Source: Pseudomonas sp. WJP1
GTDB lineage: Bacteria > Pseudomonadota > Gammaproteobacteria > Pseudomonadales > Pseudomonadaceae
Length of the DNA: 64,000 nucleotides
Reading direction: 5' to 3'
Assembly (NCBI RefSeq): GCF_028471945.1
Contig: NZ_CP110128.1
Coordinates: 5,731,001 to 5,795,000, forward strand
Shown here: positions 17,722-27,031 of the stretch, piece after piece
Numbering within the stretch: position 1 is the stretch's first letter
Layout: each line of letters starts with the position of its first letter
The notes under the pieces: generated by a model
What the model was told of the DNA's origin: nothing
Database searches by the model: none
Seen by the model: only the letters and a program-made list of their open reading frames with translations
Program-made: the position numbers and the translations under genes

Positions 17722-19255
17722 CACCACCGTGGTCATTCGCCCAAGGCCGACCTGGGAAGCCATGGACCTCGGCGTGCTGTTGAGCCAGCGCCACCGGCGC
17801 CTGCTGATGAGCAGTTGGGCGATTGTCACCCTGCCGGTTTTCGCCCTGCTCACCTGGTTGCTGTGGGATTCGCCGACCCTGGCCGTGTTCATCTTCTGGT
17901 GGCTGAAACCGGTCTTCGAGCGCTTGCCGTTGTACATCCTTTCCAAAGCCATTTTTGGCGAAACACCCACCCTCAAGCAGGCGCTTTGCCAGTGGCCCCG
18001 GTTGCTCAAGCCGCAACTGCTGGCCAGCCTGACCTGGCGACGCCTGAGCCTGAGTCGCAGCTTCGTGCTGCCCGTGTTGCAGCTCGAAGGCCTGAGCGGT
18101 GATGTGCGCCAACAGCGATTACAGGTGTTGTTGCAGCGTGACGCCAGCGCGGCACGCTGGCTGACCGTGATCGGTGCGCATCTGGAAGGCGCGTTATGGA
18201 TCGGTTTGATGGTGCTGTTTTATCTGCTGCTGCCGCAACAGGTCGCCCTCGACTGGAGCTGGCAGTCGCTGATCAGCGCCGCGACACAGGATTGGCATTG
18301 GCTGGAACATCTGTCCAACGGCTTCTACGTCCTGGTACTGGTGGTTTGGGAACCGGTCTACGTGGCCGCTGGCTTCAGCCTGTATCTAAACCGACGCACC
18401 GCACTCGAAGCCTGGGATATCGAGCTGGTGTTTCGCCGCCTGTCCCAGCGTTTGAGCGGAGCAACCCTTGCCCTGTTGCTGGCAGTGACCTTGCTGCTGC
18501 AAGTTACACCAACCGTCTGGGCGGCCGGGTCTGCCCCTGCGCCGCCCGACAGCCCGCGCTTGCTGGAGCAACCACTGACCAGCCAGGCGTCCCGGGACAG
18601 CATCAAGGCCCTCCTCGATCAACCACCGTTCAAAAACAGGGAAACCGTCACCCGCTATCGATTCGGCGAAAACCAGGCGGTCGACGAGCGCGCGGACGAA
18701 GACGAGACACCTCAATGGCTGAAGGCACTGCTCCAGATGTTTCACAGCCAGCACTTTGGCGCGTTGGCCACGCTGATCGAAACCACGCTGTGGGCAGCCA
18801 TGATTACCGCCATTGGGGTCCTGATCTGGTACTACCGTGAGTGGTTGCAAGCGTTCGTCAGCCGTCGCCCGCGCCCCGCTGAAAAAGCCCCGCACCCGCC
18901 TACCCCGCAGGCCTTTGGCCTGGACCTCAGCCCCGAAACTCTGCCCCCCGACATCGCTGCCAGTGCCGAAAGCCTCTGGCAAAGCAACCCGCGTGCAGCG
19001 CTTGGCTTGCTCTATCGCGCCCTGCTCAGCCGTCTGTTGCACGACTTCGACATACCGCTCAAAGCCGCCGACACCGAAGGCCAGGTACTGGAACGCATCA
19101 AGCAACTGCAGCAACCGGCACTGTTGGCCTTCAGCGAGGACCTGACCGCGCACTGGCAAAACATGGCCTACGGGCACCGCCTGCCGCCCGCACAAGTGCA
19201 GCGCGAACTGTGCGAGGCCTGGCGCAGCGTATTTGGCCCGGGAATCGTCCGATGA
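17708..19255 (+). CDS. DUF4129 domain-containing membrane protein
   Basis: This 515-residue protein has two or three membrane helices in the N-terminal half (for example around FALLTWLLW and LIGLMVLFYLLLP), a further helix near residue 365 (MITAIGVLIWYY), and a C-terminal DUF4129 domain around ESLWQSNPRAALGLLYRALL. DUF4129 is found in transglutaminase-like envelope proteins, but no transglutaminase Cys/His/Asp triad is evident here. The start at 17708 lies inside the end of the SpoIIM gene. The function is inferred only from the MoxR operon context. Confidence 0.82.
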   Translation: MRLSDTTVVIRPRPTWEAMDLGVLLSQRHRRLLMSSWAIVTLPVFALLTWLLWDSPTLAVFIFWWLKPVFERLPLYILSKAIFGETPTLKQALCQWPRLLKPQLLASLTWRRLSLSRSFVLPVLQLEGLSGDVRQQRLQVLLQRDASAARWLTVIGAHLEGALWIGLMVLFYLLLPQQVALDWSWQSLISAATQDWHWLEHLSNGFYVLVLVVWEPVYVAAGFSLYLNRRTALEAWDIELVFRRLSQRLSGATLALLLAVTLLLQVTPTVWAAGSAPAPPDSPRLLEQPLTSQASRDSIKALLDQPPFKNRETVTRYRFGENQAVDERADEDETPQWLKALLQMFHSQHFGALATLIETTLWAAMITAIGVLIWYYREWLQAFVSRRPRPAEKAPHPPTPQAFGLDLSPETLPPDIAASAESLWQSNPRAALGLLYRALLSRLLHDFDIPLKAADTEGQVLERIKQLQQPALLAFSEDLTAHWQNMAYGHRLPPAQVQRELCEAWRSVFGPGIVR

Positions 19256-20415
19256 ACCGGCACACCTGGCCGATCGTCAGCGCCGTGGGCGCTGTTCTGC
19301 TGGCTGCACTGATGACTTATCTGTACTTGAAGGCAACGCCCTATACGACCGAAATCGATCACGGCCCTTCGCCTGAAGCCCTGGCCAATCCCTACCTGGC
19401 CGCCGAGCTTTTTCTGCGCAAGCAGGGCCTGAGTGTCAGCCATGCCAACAGCCTCGACGTCCTGCCAACCCTGGCACCAGACCATCACAGCCTGTTGTTG
19501 TTCGGCGACCGCTACAACATGACGCCCAGGCAGATCGATCAGGTGCTGAACTGGACCCGAGCCGGCGGGCGCCTGCTGTTCGTCGCGCAATCGCTGTGGG
19601 ATGAAAAGACCGGGCAAAGCAATGACCTGTTGCTGGATCGGGTGCAACTGCAGCAATCGCTGAGCAAAGACCTCAAGGACCCGCCGCCCGATCCGCCCGG
19701 CGATCCCTACCCGCAACTGACCAAACTCTATCTGGAACATGAAGAAGCACCGGCCTACGCCGGCTTCGATACCGCGTTCCATCTCGAAGACCCGAAAAAC
19801 CTCGCCCAGACCCGGGCCAACAGTGGCAAAGCCACCCATATGATGAAACTGGACCACGGGCTTGGCTCGATCATCGTGGTGACCGACGCCGACCTGTGGA
19901 AAACCCCGGCCATCGATCAATACGACAATGCCTGGCTGCTCTGGTACCTGACCGCCAATACCGATGTGACCCTGCTGTTCAACACCGAGCACGACAGCTT
20001 GCTGACACTGCTGCTGCGTTATTTCCCTCAGGCGTTGGTCGCCTTGGTCGCCCTGATCGGCCTGACTTGCTGGCACTTCGGCATGCGCCAAGGCCCACTG
20101 CTGGAGCCGCAGGTTAAAGCCCGCCGCCAACTGCAGGAACACCTGCGCGCCAGCGCCGATTTCATGTTGCGGCACAATGGCCAGGACCGCCTGCTGCAGG
20201 CCTTGCAGCAAGACATACTGCGCCGCGTGAGACATCGTCATCCTGGCTATGAACAACTCGACGTCGCCGAACAATGGCGGGTACTCGCCCGCCTGAGCGG
20301 CCAGCCCGCAGACGCGATCAGCCAAGCCATGGGCCCGCAGGCAAAGCAGCGGCTTTCCAGCGCTGAATTCAGCCGCCAGGTCGCCCGCCTGCAAACCTTG
20401 AGGAATGCGTTATGA
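19252..20415 (+). CDS. DUF4350 domain-containing protein
   Basis: This 387-residue protein has an N-terminal membrane anchor (residues about 5-24) and then a soluble DUF4350 domain (about 40-245) with the glutamine-amidotransferase-like segment GGRLLFVAQSLWD. A second membrane helix (about 260-278, FPQALVALVALIGLTCWHFG) follows, and the C-terminus is cytoplasmic and helical. The domain between two helices is expected in the periplasm. It overlaps both neighbours by 4 bp. The family is uncharacterised but recurrently paired with MoxR AAA+ ATPases. Confidence 0.83.
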   Translation: MNRHTWPIVSAVGAVLLAALMTYLYLKATPYTTEIDHGPSPEALANPYLAAELFLRKQGLSVSHANSLDVLPTLAPDHHSLLLFGDRYNMTPRQIDQVLNWTRAGGRLLFVAQSLWDEKTGQSNDLLLDRVQLQQSLSKDLKDPPPDPPGDPYPQLTKLYLEHEEAPAYAGFDTAFHLEDPKNLAQTRANSGKATHMMKLDHGLGSIIVVTDADLWKTPAIDQYDNAWLLWYLTANTDVTLLFNTEHDSLLTLLLRYFPQALVALVALIGLTCWHFGMRQGPLLEPQVKARRQLQEHLRASADFMLRHNGQDRLLQALQQDILRRVRHRHPGYEQLDVAEQWRVLARLSGQPADAISQAMGPQAKQRLSSAEFSRQVARLQTLRNAL

Positions 20416-21413
20416 GTCAACCGATCGAGCCCGACGCAATCGACCATGCCACCCGGCAACGCCAGCGCGCCTGCCAGTTGGCCCAGGCGGTGCGCCAGGA
20501 ACTGCAAAAAGCCGTGATCGGCCAGGACACGATCATCGACGACGTGCTCACCGCCCTGCTTGCCGGCGGCCATGTATTGCTCGAAGGCGTGCCGGGTCTG
20601 GGCAAGACGTTGCTGGTCAGGGCGCTGGCCCGCTGTTTCGGCGGCGAGTTCGCGCGCATCCAGTTCACGCCGGACCTGATGCCCAGCGATGTCACCGGGC
20701 ATGCGGTGTACGACTTGCAGACCGAGCAATTCAAACTGCGCAAGGGACCGTTGTTCACCAACCTGCTGCTCGCCGACGAGATCAACCGTGCCCCGGCAAA
20801 AACCCAGGCCGCGCTGCTCGAAGCCATGCAGGAACGCCAAGTCACCCTAGAAGGCCGCGCCCTGCCCATCGCGCAGCCGTTCATGGTGCTCGCCACGCAA
20901 AACCCCATCGAACAGGAAGGCACTTACCCGTTACCCGAAGCCGAACTCGATCGCTTCATGCTCAAGGTGCGCATGGACTACCCCGACGCCGAGCAGGAGT
21001 TGGACATGGTGCGCCAGGTCAGCCGCTCGACCCGGGCCGACATGCTCGATGTGCAACCGCTGCGCATGGTGCTACAAGCCAAGGAGGTACTAGTGTTGCA
21101 GCGCATCGCCAGTGATTTGCCGCTGGACGACCAGGTCCTCGACTACGCCGTACGCCTGGCTCGCACCACCCGCAGCTGGCCCGGCCTGACCCTCGGTGCC
21201 GGGCCTCGTGCGTCCATTGCGCTGGTGCGCTGCGCCAGGGCGCGGGCCTTGTTGCGCGGCGGTGAGTTTGTTATCCCGGACGACATAAAAGGCTGCGCCC
21301 TGGCCGTGCTGCGCCATCGCGTGCGCATCGCACCGGAGCTGGATATCGAAGGGCTGGACGTCGACCAGGTGCTGCGGCAACTGCTCGACCAAGTTCCGGC
21401 ACCACGATTGTGA
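20412..21413 (+). CDS. MoxR-family AAA+ ATPase
   Basis: This 333-residue ATPase of the MoxR branch acts as a chaperone-like factor that matures or inserts cofactors in partner proteins. Walker A is GVPGLGKT (59-66), Walker B is LLLADEINRAP, sensor 1 is LATQNPIEQEGTYPLPEAEL, and the C-terminal lid domain is complete. MoxR proteins almost always act with a DUF58/von Willebrand-like partner, here the next gene, which starts within this stop codon (GTGA). Confidence 0.93.
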   Translation: MSQPIEPDAIDHATRQRQRACQLAQAVRQELQKAVIGQDTIIDDVLTALLAGGHVLLEGVPGLGKTLLVRALARCFGGEFARIQFTPDLMPSDVTGHAVYDLQTEQFKLRKGPLFTNLLLADEINRAPAKTQAALLEAMQERQVTLEGRALPIAQPFMVLATQNPIEQEGTYPLPEAELDRFMLKVRMDYPDAEQELDMVRQVSRSTRADMLDVQPLRMVLQAKEVLVLQRIASDLPLDDQVLDYAVRLARTTRSWPGLTLGAGPRASIALVRCARARALLRGGEFVIPDDIKGCALAVLRHRVRIAPELDIEGLDVDQVLRQLLDQVPAPRL

Positions 21414-22741
21414 AACCCTCGCGCCTGCTGCTGGTCTGGCTCGCGATCCTGCTGGCTATCGGCCTCATTCTGGGCACATTGCGCGCATTGAACATCGCCG
21501 TTCCATCAACGCTGTTCTCGATCAACTGGGGCTTGCTACTGGCACTCCTGGCCCTGGCGATGCTCGACGCCATCCGCCTCAAACGCCTGCCTTCGCCCCG
21601 GGTACAACGACAAATGCCCGGCAGCCTGGCCCTCGGCCGCTGGACTGCGGTGCGACTGCAAGTCGAGCACGACTTTCCCCTGCCACTGAACATCCAGATC
21701 TACGACCACGTACCCGACGGGTTGAGCTTCGAGAACTTGCCCCTGTCGGTCGAACTTCAACCCGGTCAACTCAGTTACGTCGACTATCGCCTGCGCCCGC
21801 TCAAGCGCGGCCACTTCAGCTTCGAGAACTGCGAAATCAGCCTGCCCAGCCCATTGGGTCTATGGCTCGGCAAACGCCTGCTGAGCGTGTTCGACAATAC
21901 CCGCGTCTACCCCGACTTCGCCCGACTCTACGGCGGCCAATTGCTGGCGGTGGATAACTGGCTCAGCCAACTCGGCGTGCGCCAGCGCCAACGACGCGGC
22001 CTGGGCCTGGAGTTTCATCAGCTACGGGAATTTCGCGAAGGCGACAGCCTGCGCCAGATCGACTGGAAAGCCACCGCCCGCCAACGCACGCCCATTGCCC
22101 GGGAGTACCAGGACGAGCGTGACCAACAGATCATCTTCATGCTCGATTGCGGTCGACGCATGCGCAGCCAGGACGGCGATCTGGCGCACTTCGATCACGC
22201 GCTCAATGCCTGCCTGTTGCTGAGCTACGTCGCGCTGCGCCAGGGGGATGCCGTAGGCCTCTGCACCTTTGCCAGCGATCACCCGCGCTACCTCGCCCCG
22301 GTGAAAGGCGCTGGCCAGCTGAACGTGTTGCTCAACGCGGTTTACGACCTGAACAGCACTCAACGCAGCGCCGATTATCAAGCGGCTACCACCCAACTAC
22401 TGTCTCGGCAGAAACGGCGGGCGCTGTTGCTGCTGGTGACCAACCTGCGCGACGAAGACGATGAAGAACTGCTGACTGCCGTCAAGCGCTTGAGCCAGCA
22501 GCATCAGGTGTTGGTCGCAAGCTTGCGTGAAAACGTCCTGGATACCACGCGAGTATTGCCGGTGCACACCTTGTCAGAGGCGCTGGTTTACTGCGGGAAC
22601 GTCGAATATCTGAATTCGCGCGCAGCACTCCATGAACGCTTGAGCGCCCACGGAGTACCGGTAGTGGATACGCAACCTGAGGCGTTGGGGCCCGCGTTGG
22701 TCACGCGATACTTAAGCTGGAAAAAAGCAGGGACGATTTAG
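21410..22741 (+). CDS. DUF58 domain-containing protein (MoxR partner)
   Basis: This 443-residue protein has two N-terminal membrane helices (about 5-25 and 38-57), a beta-rich middle region, and a C-terminal DUF58/vWA-like domain. The family signature LRQIDWKATAR is followed by QDERDQQIIFMLDCGRRM, which places a MIDAS-like Asp after a hydrophobic strand. It is the last gene of the six-gene set and starts with GTG overlapping the moxR stop. Confidence 0.9.
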   Translation: MKPSRLLLVWLAILLAIGLILGTLRALNIAVPSTLFSINWGLLLALLALAMLDAIRLKRLPSPRVQRQMPGSLALGRWTAVRLQVEHDFPLPLNIQIYDHVPDGLSFENLPLSVELQPGQLSYVDYRLRPLKRGHFSFENCEISLPSPLGLWLGKRLLSVFDNTRVYPDFARLYGGQLLAVDNWLSQLGVRQRQRRGLGLEFHQLREFREGDSLRQIDWKATARQRTPIAREYQDERDQQIIFMLDCGRRMRSQDGDLAHFDHALNACLLLSYVALRQGDAVGLCTFASDHPRYLAPVKGAGQLNVLLNAVYDLNSTQRSADYQAATTQLLSRQKRRALLLLVTNLRDEDDEELLTAVKRLSQQHQVLVASLRENVLDTTRVLPVHTLSEALVYCGNVEYLNSRAALHERLSAHGVPVVDTQPEALGPALVTRYLSWKKAGTI

Positions 22742-22771
22742 CGACCCCCTCCAAGCGCGATTTCTGCTGCA

Positions 22772-23131
22772 TCAAGCCGAAGCCGGCAATGGCTGAAAGC
22801 TGAAATACTGCCTCAACGCCTCCACCAGCTGCCCATACTCCGGCGGTGCCCGTTGCAGGCTGAACCCGGCGTCATAGTAGTGGGGGGTTGCGTCTTCATG
22901 GCACCACAGGCAACACGCCCGCAGGTCGATGACCTGCATGCACCCGCCGCTCGCGGGGATTTTCAGGCGCAAATCGAAATCCGCACCGATCATCATTGGC
23001 AGCTGGCTGATGAGCATCAGCCCGTCTTCGGAGACGTTGCCCAGGTAGCCAATCGGTTTGTCGGTAATGCGGTTGAACACTTTCAGAAAATACGGCAGTT
23101 GATGCCGCTCGATCCGGCGGTGAGTGAACAT
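22772..23131 (-). CDS. PilZ domain protein (c-di-GMP binding)
   Basis: This 119-residue single-domain PilZ protein has both c-di-GMP motifs intact: RRIER at the N-terminus (RxxxR) and GNVSEDG (D/NxSxxG). The start at MFTHRRIERHQ was chosen because the usual PilZ proteins of this size begin a few residues before RRxxR. It should bind c-di-GMP in the cytoplasm and act on an unknown partner. A GGDEF cyclase is encoded 5 kb away. Confidence 0.87.
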   Translation of the reverse strand: MFTHRRIERHQLPYFLKVFNRITDKPIGYLGNVSEDGLMLISQLPMMIGADFDLRLKIPASGGCMQVIDLRACCLWCHEDATPHYYDAGFSLQRAPPEYGQLVEALRQYFSFQPLPASA

Positions 23132-23329
23132 GCTGAATTCGCTATGCCAGGCCCTTAAGCAGGGCCGCACTAATGCTTCGGAACGGGCCTGCCTCTTGTT
23201 GAATCAGGCATGGGCGCGCTCTCCCCGATCCTGGTGCGGCAGTCCATGAACCGCTGCCGCTTACTCCTGCCGATCACAGGTGTTACCTCGGTTTGGAGGC
23301 AAGGCTCCGAACCGGCTTATTCGACTATA

Positions 23330-23349
23330 GCTCACCGTCACCGGTGAGC
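23330..23349 (-). terminator. hairpin after the lipoprotein gene
   Basis: GCTCACCG-TCAC-CGGTGAGC is a perfect 8-bp stem with a 4-nt loop lying 23 bp past the lipoprotein stop. No clear T-tract follows on the minus strand. The remaining sequence from here to 23131 shows no convincing gene. Confidence 0.4.
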
Positions 23350-23372
23350 CAGCCATTGAATGAGAAACGTAA

Positions 23373-23747
23373 TCAGAAGCGGGTGGGGCGCACCGCCGCC
23401 GAGCTGCGCAACGGGTAATGACCCAGCGCTTGCAAGGTTTCCAGACGGGCCTGGGCGCGGTAGGCGTATTCACTTTGCGGATAGGACGCGAGGATGAACT
23501 GGTAGGTCTGCGCCGCATCGACAAACAGTTTCTGCCGTTCCAGGCACAAACCGCGCAGCATCGACACTTCCGGCCACACATATGGCCGCGCGCGGCTGGC
23601 GCGTTCCACTTTGGACAGCTCGAGCGTCACCTGCTCGCAATTGCCACGGTCATAGGCGCTGTAGGCCAGGTTCAAATGGTGGTTCATCGACCAACGGGTG
23701 CAGCCCACGACACTGAGGGCAAGGACGGCTATGAGCACGAATCGCAT
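23373..23747 (-). CDS. small TPR-like lipoprotein
   Basis: This 124-residue protein has a lipoprotein signal peptide with lipobox VVGC (Cys16). The mature part is helical and resembles tetratricopeptide repeats: NLAYSAYDRGNCEQ, then SMLRGLCLERQKLF, then YPQSEYAYRAQARLETLQ. It is probably anchored in the outer membrane by Lol sorting, as residue +2 is Thr and not Asp. The function is unknown. It diverges from pyk with 172 bp between them. Confidence 0.78.
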   Translation of the reverse strand: MRFVLIAVLALSVVGCTRWSMNHHLNLAYSAYDRGNCEQVTLELSKVERASRARPYVWPEVSMLRGLCLERQKLFVDAAQTYQFILASYPQSEYAYRAQARLETLQALGHYPLRSSAAVRPTRF

Positions 23748-23919
23748 GGGAGTTCTCCTGACTTGAGCTCTGTATCGACCCGTGGGCGAAAATCTTCAGG
23801 CGGCCGGTAACCAAAAGTGTTCGGTTCAATAAACAAACGAATAAGTAGTGCACATGAACAATGACTACACCCCAAGAGCATAGTAGCCTCACTCAGCGCT
23901 TGAACTCAGGAGTCTTTGC

Positions 23920-25371
23920 ATGTCCGTCCGTCGTACCAAAATCGTCGCCACCCTTGGCCCGGCCAGTAACTCGCCGGAAGTTCTCGAACAGCTGATCCTG
24001 GCTGGCCTGGACGTCGCCCGCCTGAACTTCTCCCACGGCACCCCCGACGAGCACAAGGCTCGCGCGAAGCTGGTGCGTGACCTGGCTGCCAAGCACGGTC
24101 GCTTCGTGGCCCTGCTGGGTGACCTGCAAGGCCCGAAAATCCGTATCGCCAAATTCGCCAACAAGAAGATCGAGCTGAAGATCGGTGATCAATTCACCTT
24201 CTCCACCAGCCATCCCCTGACCGAAGGCAACCAGCAAGTGGTCGGCATCGACTACCCGGACCTGGTCAAGGACTGCGGTGTAGGCGACGAGCTGCTGCTC
24301 GACGACGGCCGTGTGGTGATGCGCGTCGATACCGCCACCGCCACCGAACTGAACTGCACCGTGACCATCGGCGGCCCGCTGTCGGACCATAAAGGCATCA
24401 ACCGTCGCGGTGGTGGCCTGACCGCACCGGCCCTGACCGAGAAAGACAAGGCCGACATCAAGCTCGCTGCCGAAATGCAGGTCGACTACCTCGCCGTGTC
24501 CTTCCCGCGCGACGCCGCCGACATGGAATACGCCCGTCAACTGCGCGACGAAGCCGGCGGTACCGCCTGGCTGGTGGCGAAGATCGAACGTGCCGAAGCC
24601 GTGGCCGACGACGAAACCCTCGATGGCCTGATCAATGCCTCCGACGCCGTGATGGTGGCCCGTGGTGACCTGGGCGTGGAAATCGGCGACGCCGAACTGG
24701 TGGGTATCCAGAAGAAGATCATTCTGCACGCACGCCGCCACAACAAGGCCGTGATCGTGGCGACCCAGATGATGGAGTCGATGATCCAGAACCCGATGCC
24801 AACCCGCGCCGAAGTGTCCGACGTAGCCAACGCCGTGCTCGACTACACCGACGCCGTGATGCTCTCGGCAGAAAGTGCTGCCGGCCTGTATCCGCTGGAA
24901 GCCGTGCAAGCGATGGCGCGCATCTGCATCGGCGCTGAAAAGCACCCGACCAGCAAGACCTCCAGCCACCGCATCGGCAAAGAGTTCCAGCGCTGTGACG
25001 AGAGCATTGCGCTGGCGACCATGTACACCGCCAACCACTTCCCGGGCGTAAAAGCGATCATCGCCCTGACCGAAAGCGGCTACACCCCGCTGATCATGTC
25101 GCGCATCCGTTCCTCGGTGCCGATCTACGCGTTCACTCCGCACCGTGAAGCCCAGGCCCGCGCTGCAATGTTCCGTGGCGTGTACACCATTCCGTTCGAC
25201 CCGGCTTCGCTGGCGCCGAACGAAGTCAGCCAGAAGGCGATCGACGAGCTGGTCAAGCGCGGCGTCGTGCAGAAAGGCGACTGGGTCATCCTGACCAAGG
25301 GCGACAGCTACCACACCACTGGTGGCACCAATGGGATGAAGATCCTGCACGTTGGCGATCCGATGGTCTGA
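23920..25371 (+). CDS. pyk: pyruvate kinase
   Basis: This 483-residue glycolytic enzyme makes pyruvate and ATP from phosphoenolpyruvate and ADP. It begins MSVRRTKIVATLGPAS. It contains the substrate/metal signature AKIERAEAV with the catalytic Lys and Glu, MVARGDLGVEIG with the metal-ligand Asp, and the complete C-terminal allosteric domain. It corresponds to the PykA isozyme by position (next to the ferredoxin reductase, GGDEF protein and fumarase block). A strong terminator follows. Confidence 0.97.
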   Translation: MSVRRTKIVATLGPASNSPEVLEQLILAGLDVARLNFSHGTPDEHKARAKLVRDLAAKHGRFVALLGDLQGPKIRIAKFANKKIELKIGDQFTFSTSHPLTEGNQQVVGIDYPDLVKDCGVGDELLLDDGRVVMRVDTATATELNCTVTIGGPLSDHKGINRRGGGLTAPALTEKDKADIKLAAEMQVDYLAVSFPRDAADMEYARQLRDEAGGTAWLVAKIERAEAVADDETLDGLINASDAVMVARGDLGVEIGDAELVGIQKKIILHARRHNKAVIVATQMMESMIQNPMPTRAEVSDVANAVLDYTDAVMLSAESAAGLYPLEAVQAMARICIGAEKHPTSKTSSHRIGKEFQRCDESIALATMYTANHFPGVKAIIALTESGYTPLIMSRIRSSVPIYAFTPHREAQARAAMFRGVYTIPFDPASLAPNEVSQKAIDELVKRGVVQKGDWVILTKGDSYHTTGGTNGMKILHVGDPMV

Positions 25372-25388
25372 GACCTTCGCCAATAAAC

Positions 25389-25422
25389 AGGCCTCCCAGT
25401 TCGCGCTGGGGGGCCTTTTTTT
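25389..25422 (+). terminator. Rho-independent terminator of pyk
   Basis: GGCCTCCCAG and CTGGGGGGCC form a 10-bp stem (one G-T pair) around a 6-nt loop, followed by TTTTTTT. Confidence 0.9.
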
Positions 25423-25576
25423 GATCAAAATTCATGATCCCTCCCCGTGCCTAACAGATCTGTCAGTACCGCAAAACGCCGCCTGATGCCAAGAAGAGCG
25501 CACCCACTGCAGCTCGTCATGCACGGCCGTAGCTGCGCACGTTTTGCACGCTGAGGGTGAGATACCGCATCGAAAA

Positions 25577-26815
25577 TTAAGGCAGATAACGCGAAATCAC
25601 CGAGCATTGGTTATCGTTGTCGTAGCCCGCAATCAGTATTTTTCCATCGCCCTGCGCTGTCATGGCAATCTCCCATCGTCTTGTAGAAAACCCCGTGCGA
25701 GCCCAGCCGGTTCCGTTAAAGGAGAGGTCGAGCCTGCCACTGCTTTCAAAACGAAACAGTGATGCGCTGCCCTTAGGCGCCACACCGGAGACCAGGAATT
25801 TGCCGTCTGCTTGCATCACAGATCGGCTGAAAATCGTACTCTGCTCCACCCTGATGTACAGCGGCTGACCAGCGTTGAATTGAATATTGAAACTGCCATC
25901 GGGTTCAAAGCTGGCAAGAAGTCCCGTTTCCCCCGGGTCGCGGTAGCCTGAGCACAAAATTCGCCCATTGGGTTGAAGCATAAGTTCGTTAAACATATGT
26001 AGGTGGTCGGTGGGCCGCACTACCACGAATCCTGTTCCTCCGAAAGTGCGGTCCAGTTGACCGTCTGTGTTATAGCGAGCGACAAAGGCGCGTGATACAA
26101 GCGTTTGACCACAGACCAAGTACTTTCCATCCGCCTGAACCAACACGTTTTTCAGTACTGAATTATCGTTACCGGGAGTGTCAGGTGGTCGCACGTCGAT
26201 GTAGCCGAGGTCGTTGAAACTCAGATCAGGAGAACCATCACTCTGTAGCCGGTAAAGCCTGTTGATATAGCTGGATGACTGATCCTGTGCAACACCCACC
26301 AGAATTTTCCCGTCGGGCAACAATTGCACGGGGGTCGTGGCAAGCGCCCCCTGTTCCATACGGGTTGATTCCGGATCCTGCGAAGTGACAGAAACAGCAT
26401 CTGTAGCATCAAGCATTACTTTGCCGCGGGTACCGAACGTCAAGTCAAGAACACCATTGTGCTCATACCGAGCCAGCGTAGTGTTCGATTCCTTTTTCCC
26501 CACCAAAAGAACTTTCCCATTATCAAGCAGGTAAATGGCCTTCCCATCTGACCAATGCCCAAACGAGTCAACAATGAGACCGCCATCTGCAAACGTATAG
26601 TCTGGCGATCCATCCGCATTAAGGCGTCCGAGCATGTACTTGACGTCGTCTTCTCTATAATCGAATCGACCGGTGTAATAAATTCTCCCATCCGCGGCTG
26701 CTGTAAGACCAAAGACGTACAAATCCTTGGAAATGCCAGCAAATCTTAAAGAAGAAACACCGCCGTTACCAAAAACGGGATCGAGAATAGGTGTGAGTTG
26801 ATCGAGTGCTGACAC
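25577..26815 (-). CDS. delta-60 repeat protein (predicted beta-propeller)
   Basis: This 412-residue protein is made almost wholly of delta-60 repeats of about 55-60 residues, each carrying the pattern DGxxDxxFxxxG, for example DGSPDYTFADGG, DGSPDLSFNDLG, DGQLDRTFGGTG and SGRLDLSFNGTG. About seven are seen, which suggests a closed beta-propeller. There is no signal peptide or membrane helix. GTG at 26815 is preceded by AAGGAG at good spacing. The gene is visibly richer in AT codons than pyk or the reductase, and a lux-box-like dyad lies upstream. The function is unknown; roles in binding or secretion without a classical signal are possible. Confidence 0.8.
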   Translation of the reverse strand: MSALDQLTPILDPVFGNGGVSSLRFAGISKDLYVFGLTAAADGRIYYTGRFDYREDDVKYMLGRLNADGSPDYTFADGGLIVDSFGHWSDGKAIYLLDNGKVLLVGKKESNTTLARYEHNGVLDLTFGTRGKVMLDATDAVSVTSQDPESTRMEQGALATTPVQLLPDGKILVGVAQDQSSSYINRLYRLQSDGSPDLSFNDLGYIDVRPPDTPGNDNSVLKNVLVQADGKYLVCGQTLVSRAFVARYNTDGQLDRTFGGTGFVVVRPTDHLHMFNELMLQPNGRILCSGYRDPGETGLLASFEPDGSFNIQFNAGQPLYIRVEQSTIFSRSVMQADGKFLVSGVAPKGSASLFRFESSGRLDLSFNGTGWARTGFSTRRWEIAMTAQGDGKILIAGYDNDNQCSVISRYLP

Positions 26816-26915
26816 TTTTTTGCTCCTTCAAACCGTGATTTGTGACCGACGCCAGGTAGCTCGGCCAGTGTCCTTGTGGAGTGAACAGTAGAGCCCAGGG
26901 AGATCGGGAAAACCA

Positions 26916-26931
26916 CTGTCAAAACTGACAG
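26916..26931 (-). promoter_or_regulatory. lux-box-like dyad upstream of the delta-60 gene
   Basis: CTGTCAAAACTGACAG is a 6-bp-arm dyad fitting the CT-N12-AG layout of LuxR-family operators. It lies 101 bp upstream of the delta-60 start. Nearly the same sequence occurs at 29764-29779 before another minus-strand accessory gene. Confidence 0.6.
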
Positions 26932-26971
26932 CTAGACTGACCGTAAGTCTTTTTTTTCGCCGGCATAAACA

Positions 26972-27006
26972 CAAAATCCTGCCATTGTCATGACAGGATT
27001 TTTTGT
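26972..27006 (-). terminator. terminator of the ferredoxin reductase / GGDEF pair
   Basis: AAAATCCTG and CAGGATTTT arms enclose a 12-nt loop. On the minus strand the stem is preceded by A-rich and followed by T-rich sequence. It sits just past the reductase stop at 27032. Confidence 0.65.
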
Positions 27007-27031
27007 CTTCCGGTACAACGGAATGATTCAC

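Noticed and set aside
23132..23329. Possible small RNA gene between the PilZ and lipoprotein genes
   Set aside because: Apart from the hairpin at 23330 no promoter-terminator pair could be read with confidence.
23893..25428. 511-residue open frame opposite pyk
   Set aside because: It is low complexity (Val, Gly, His, Gln rich) with no motif, as expected for the antisense of a GC-rich gene.
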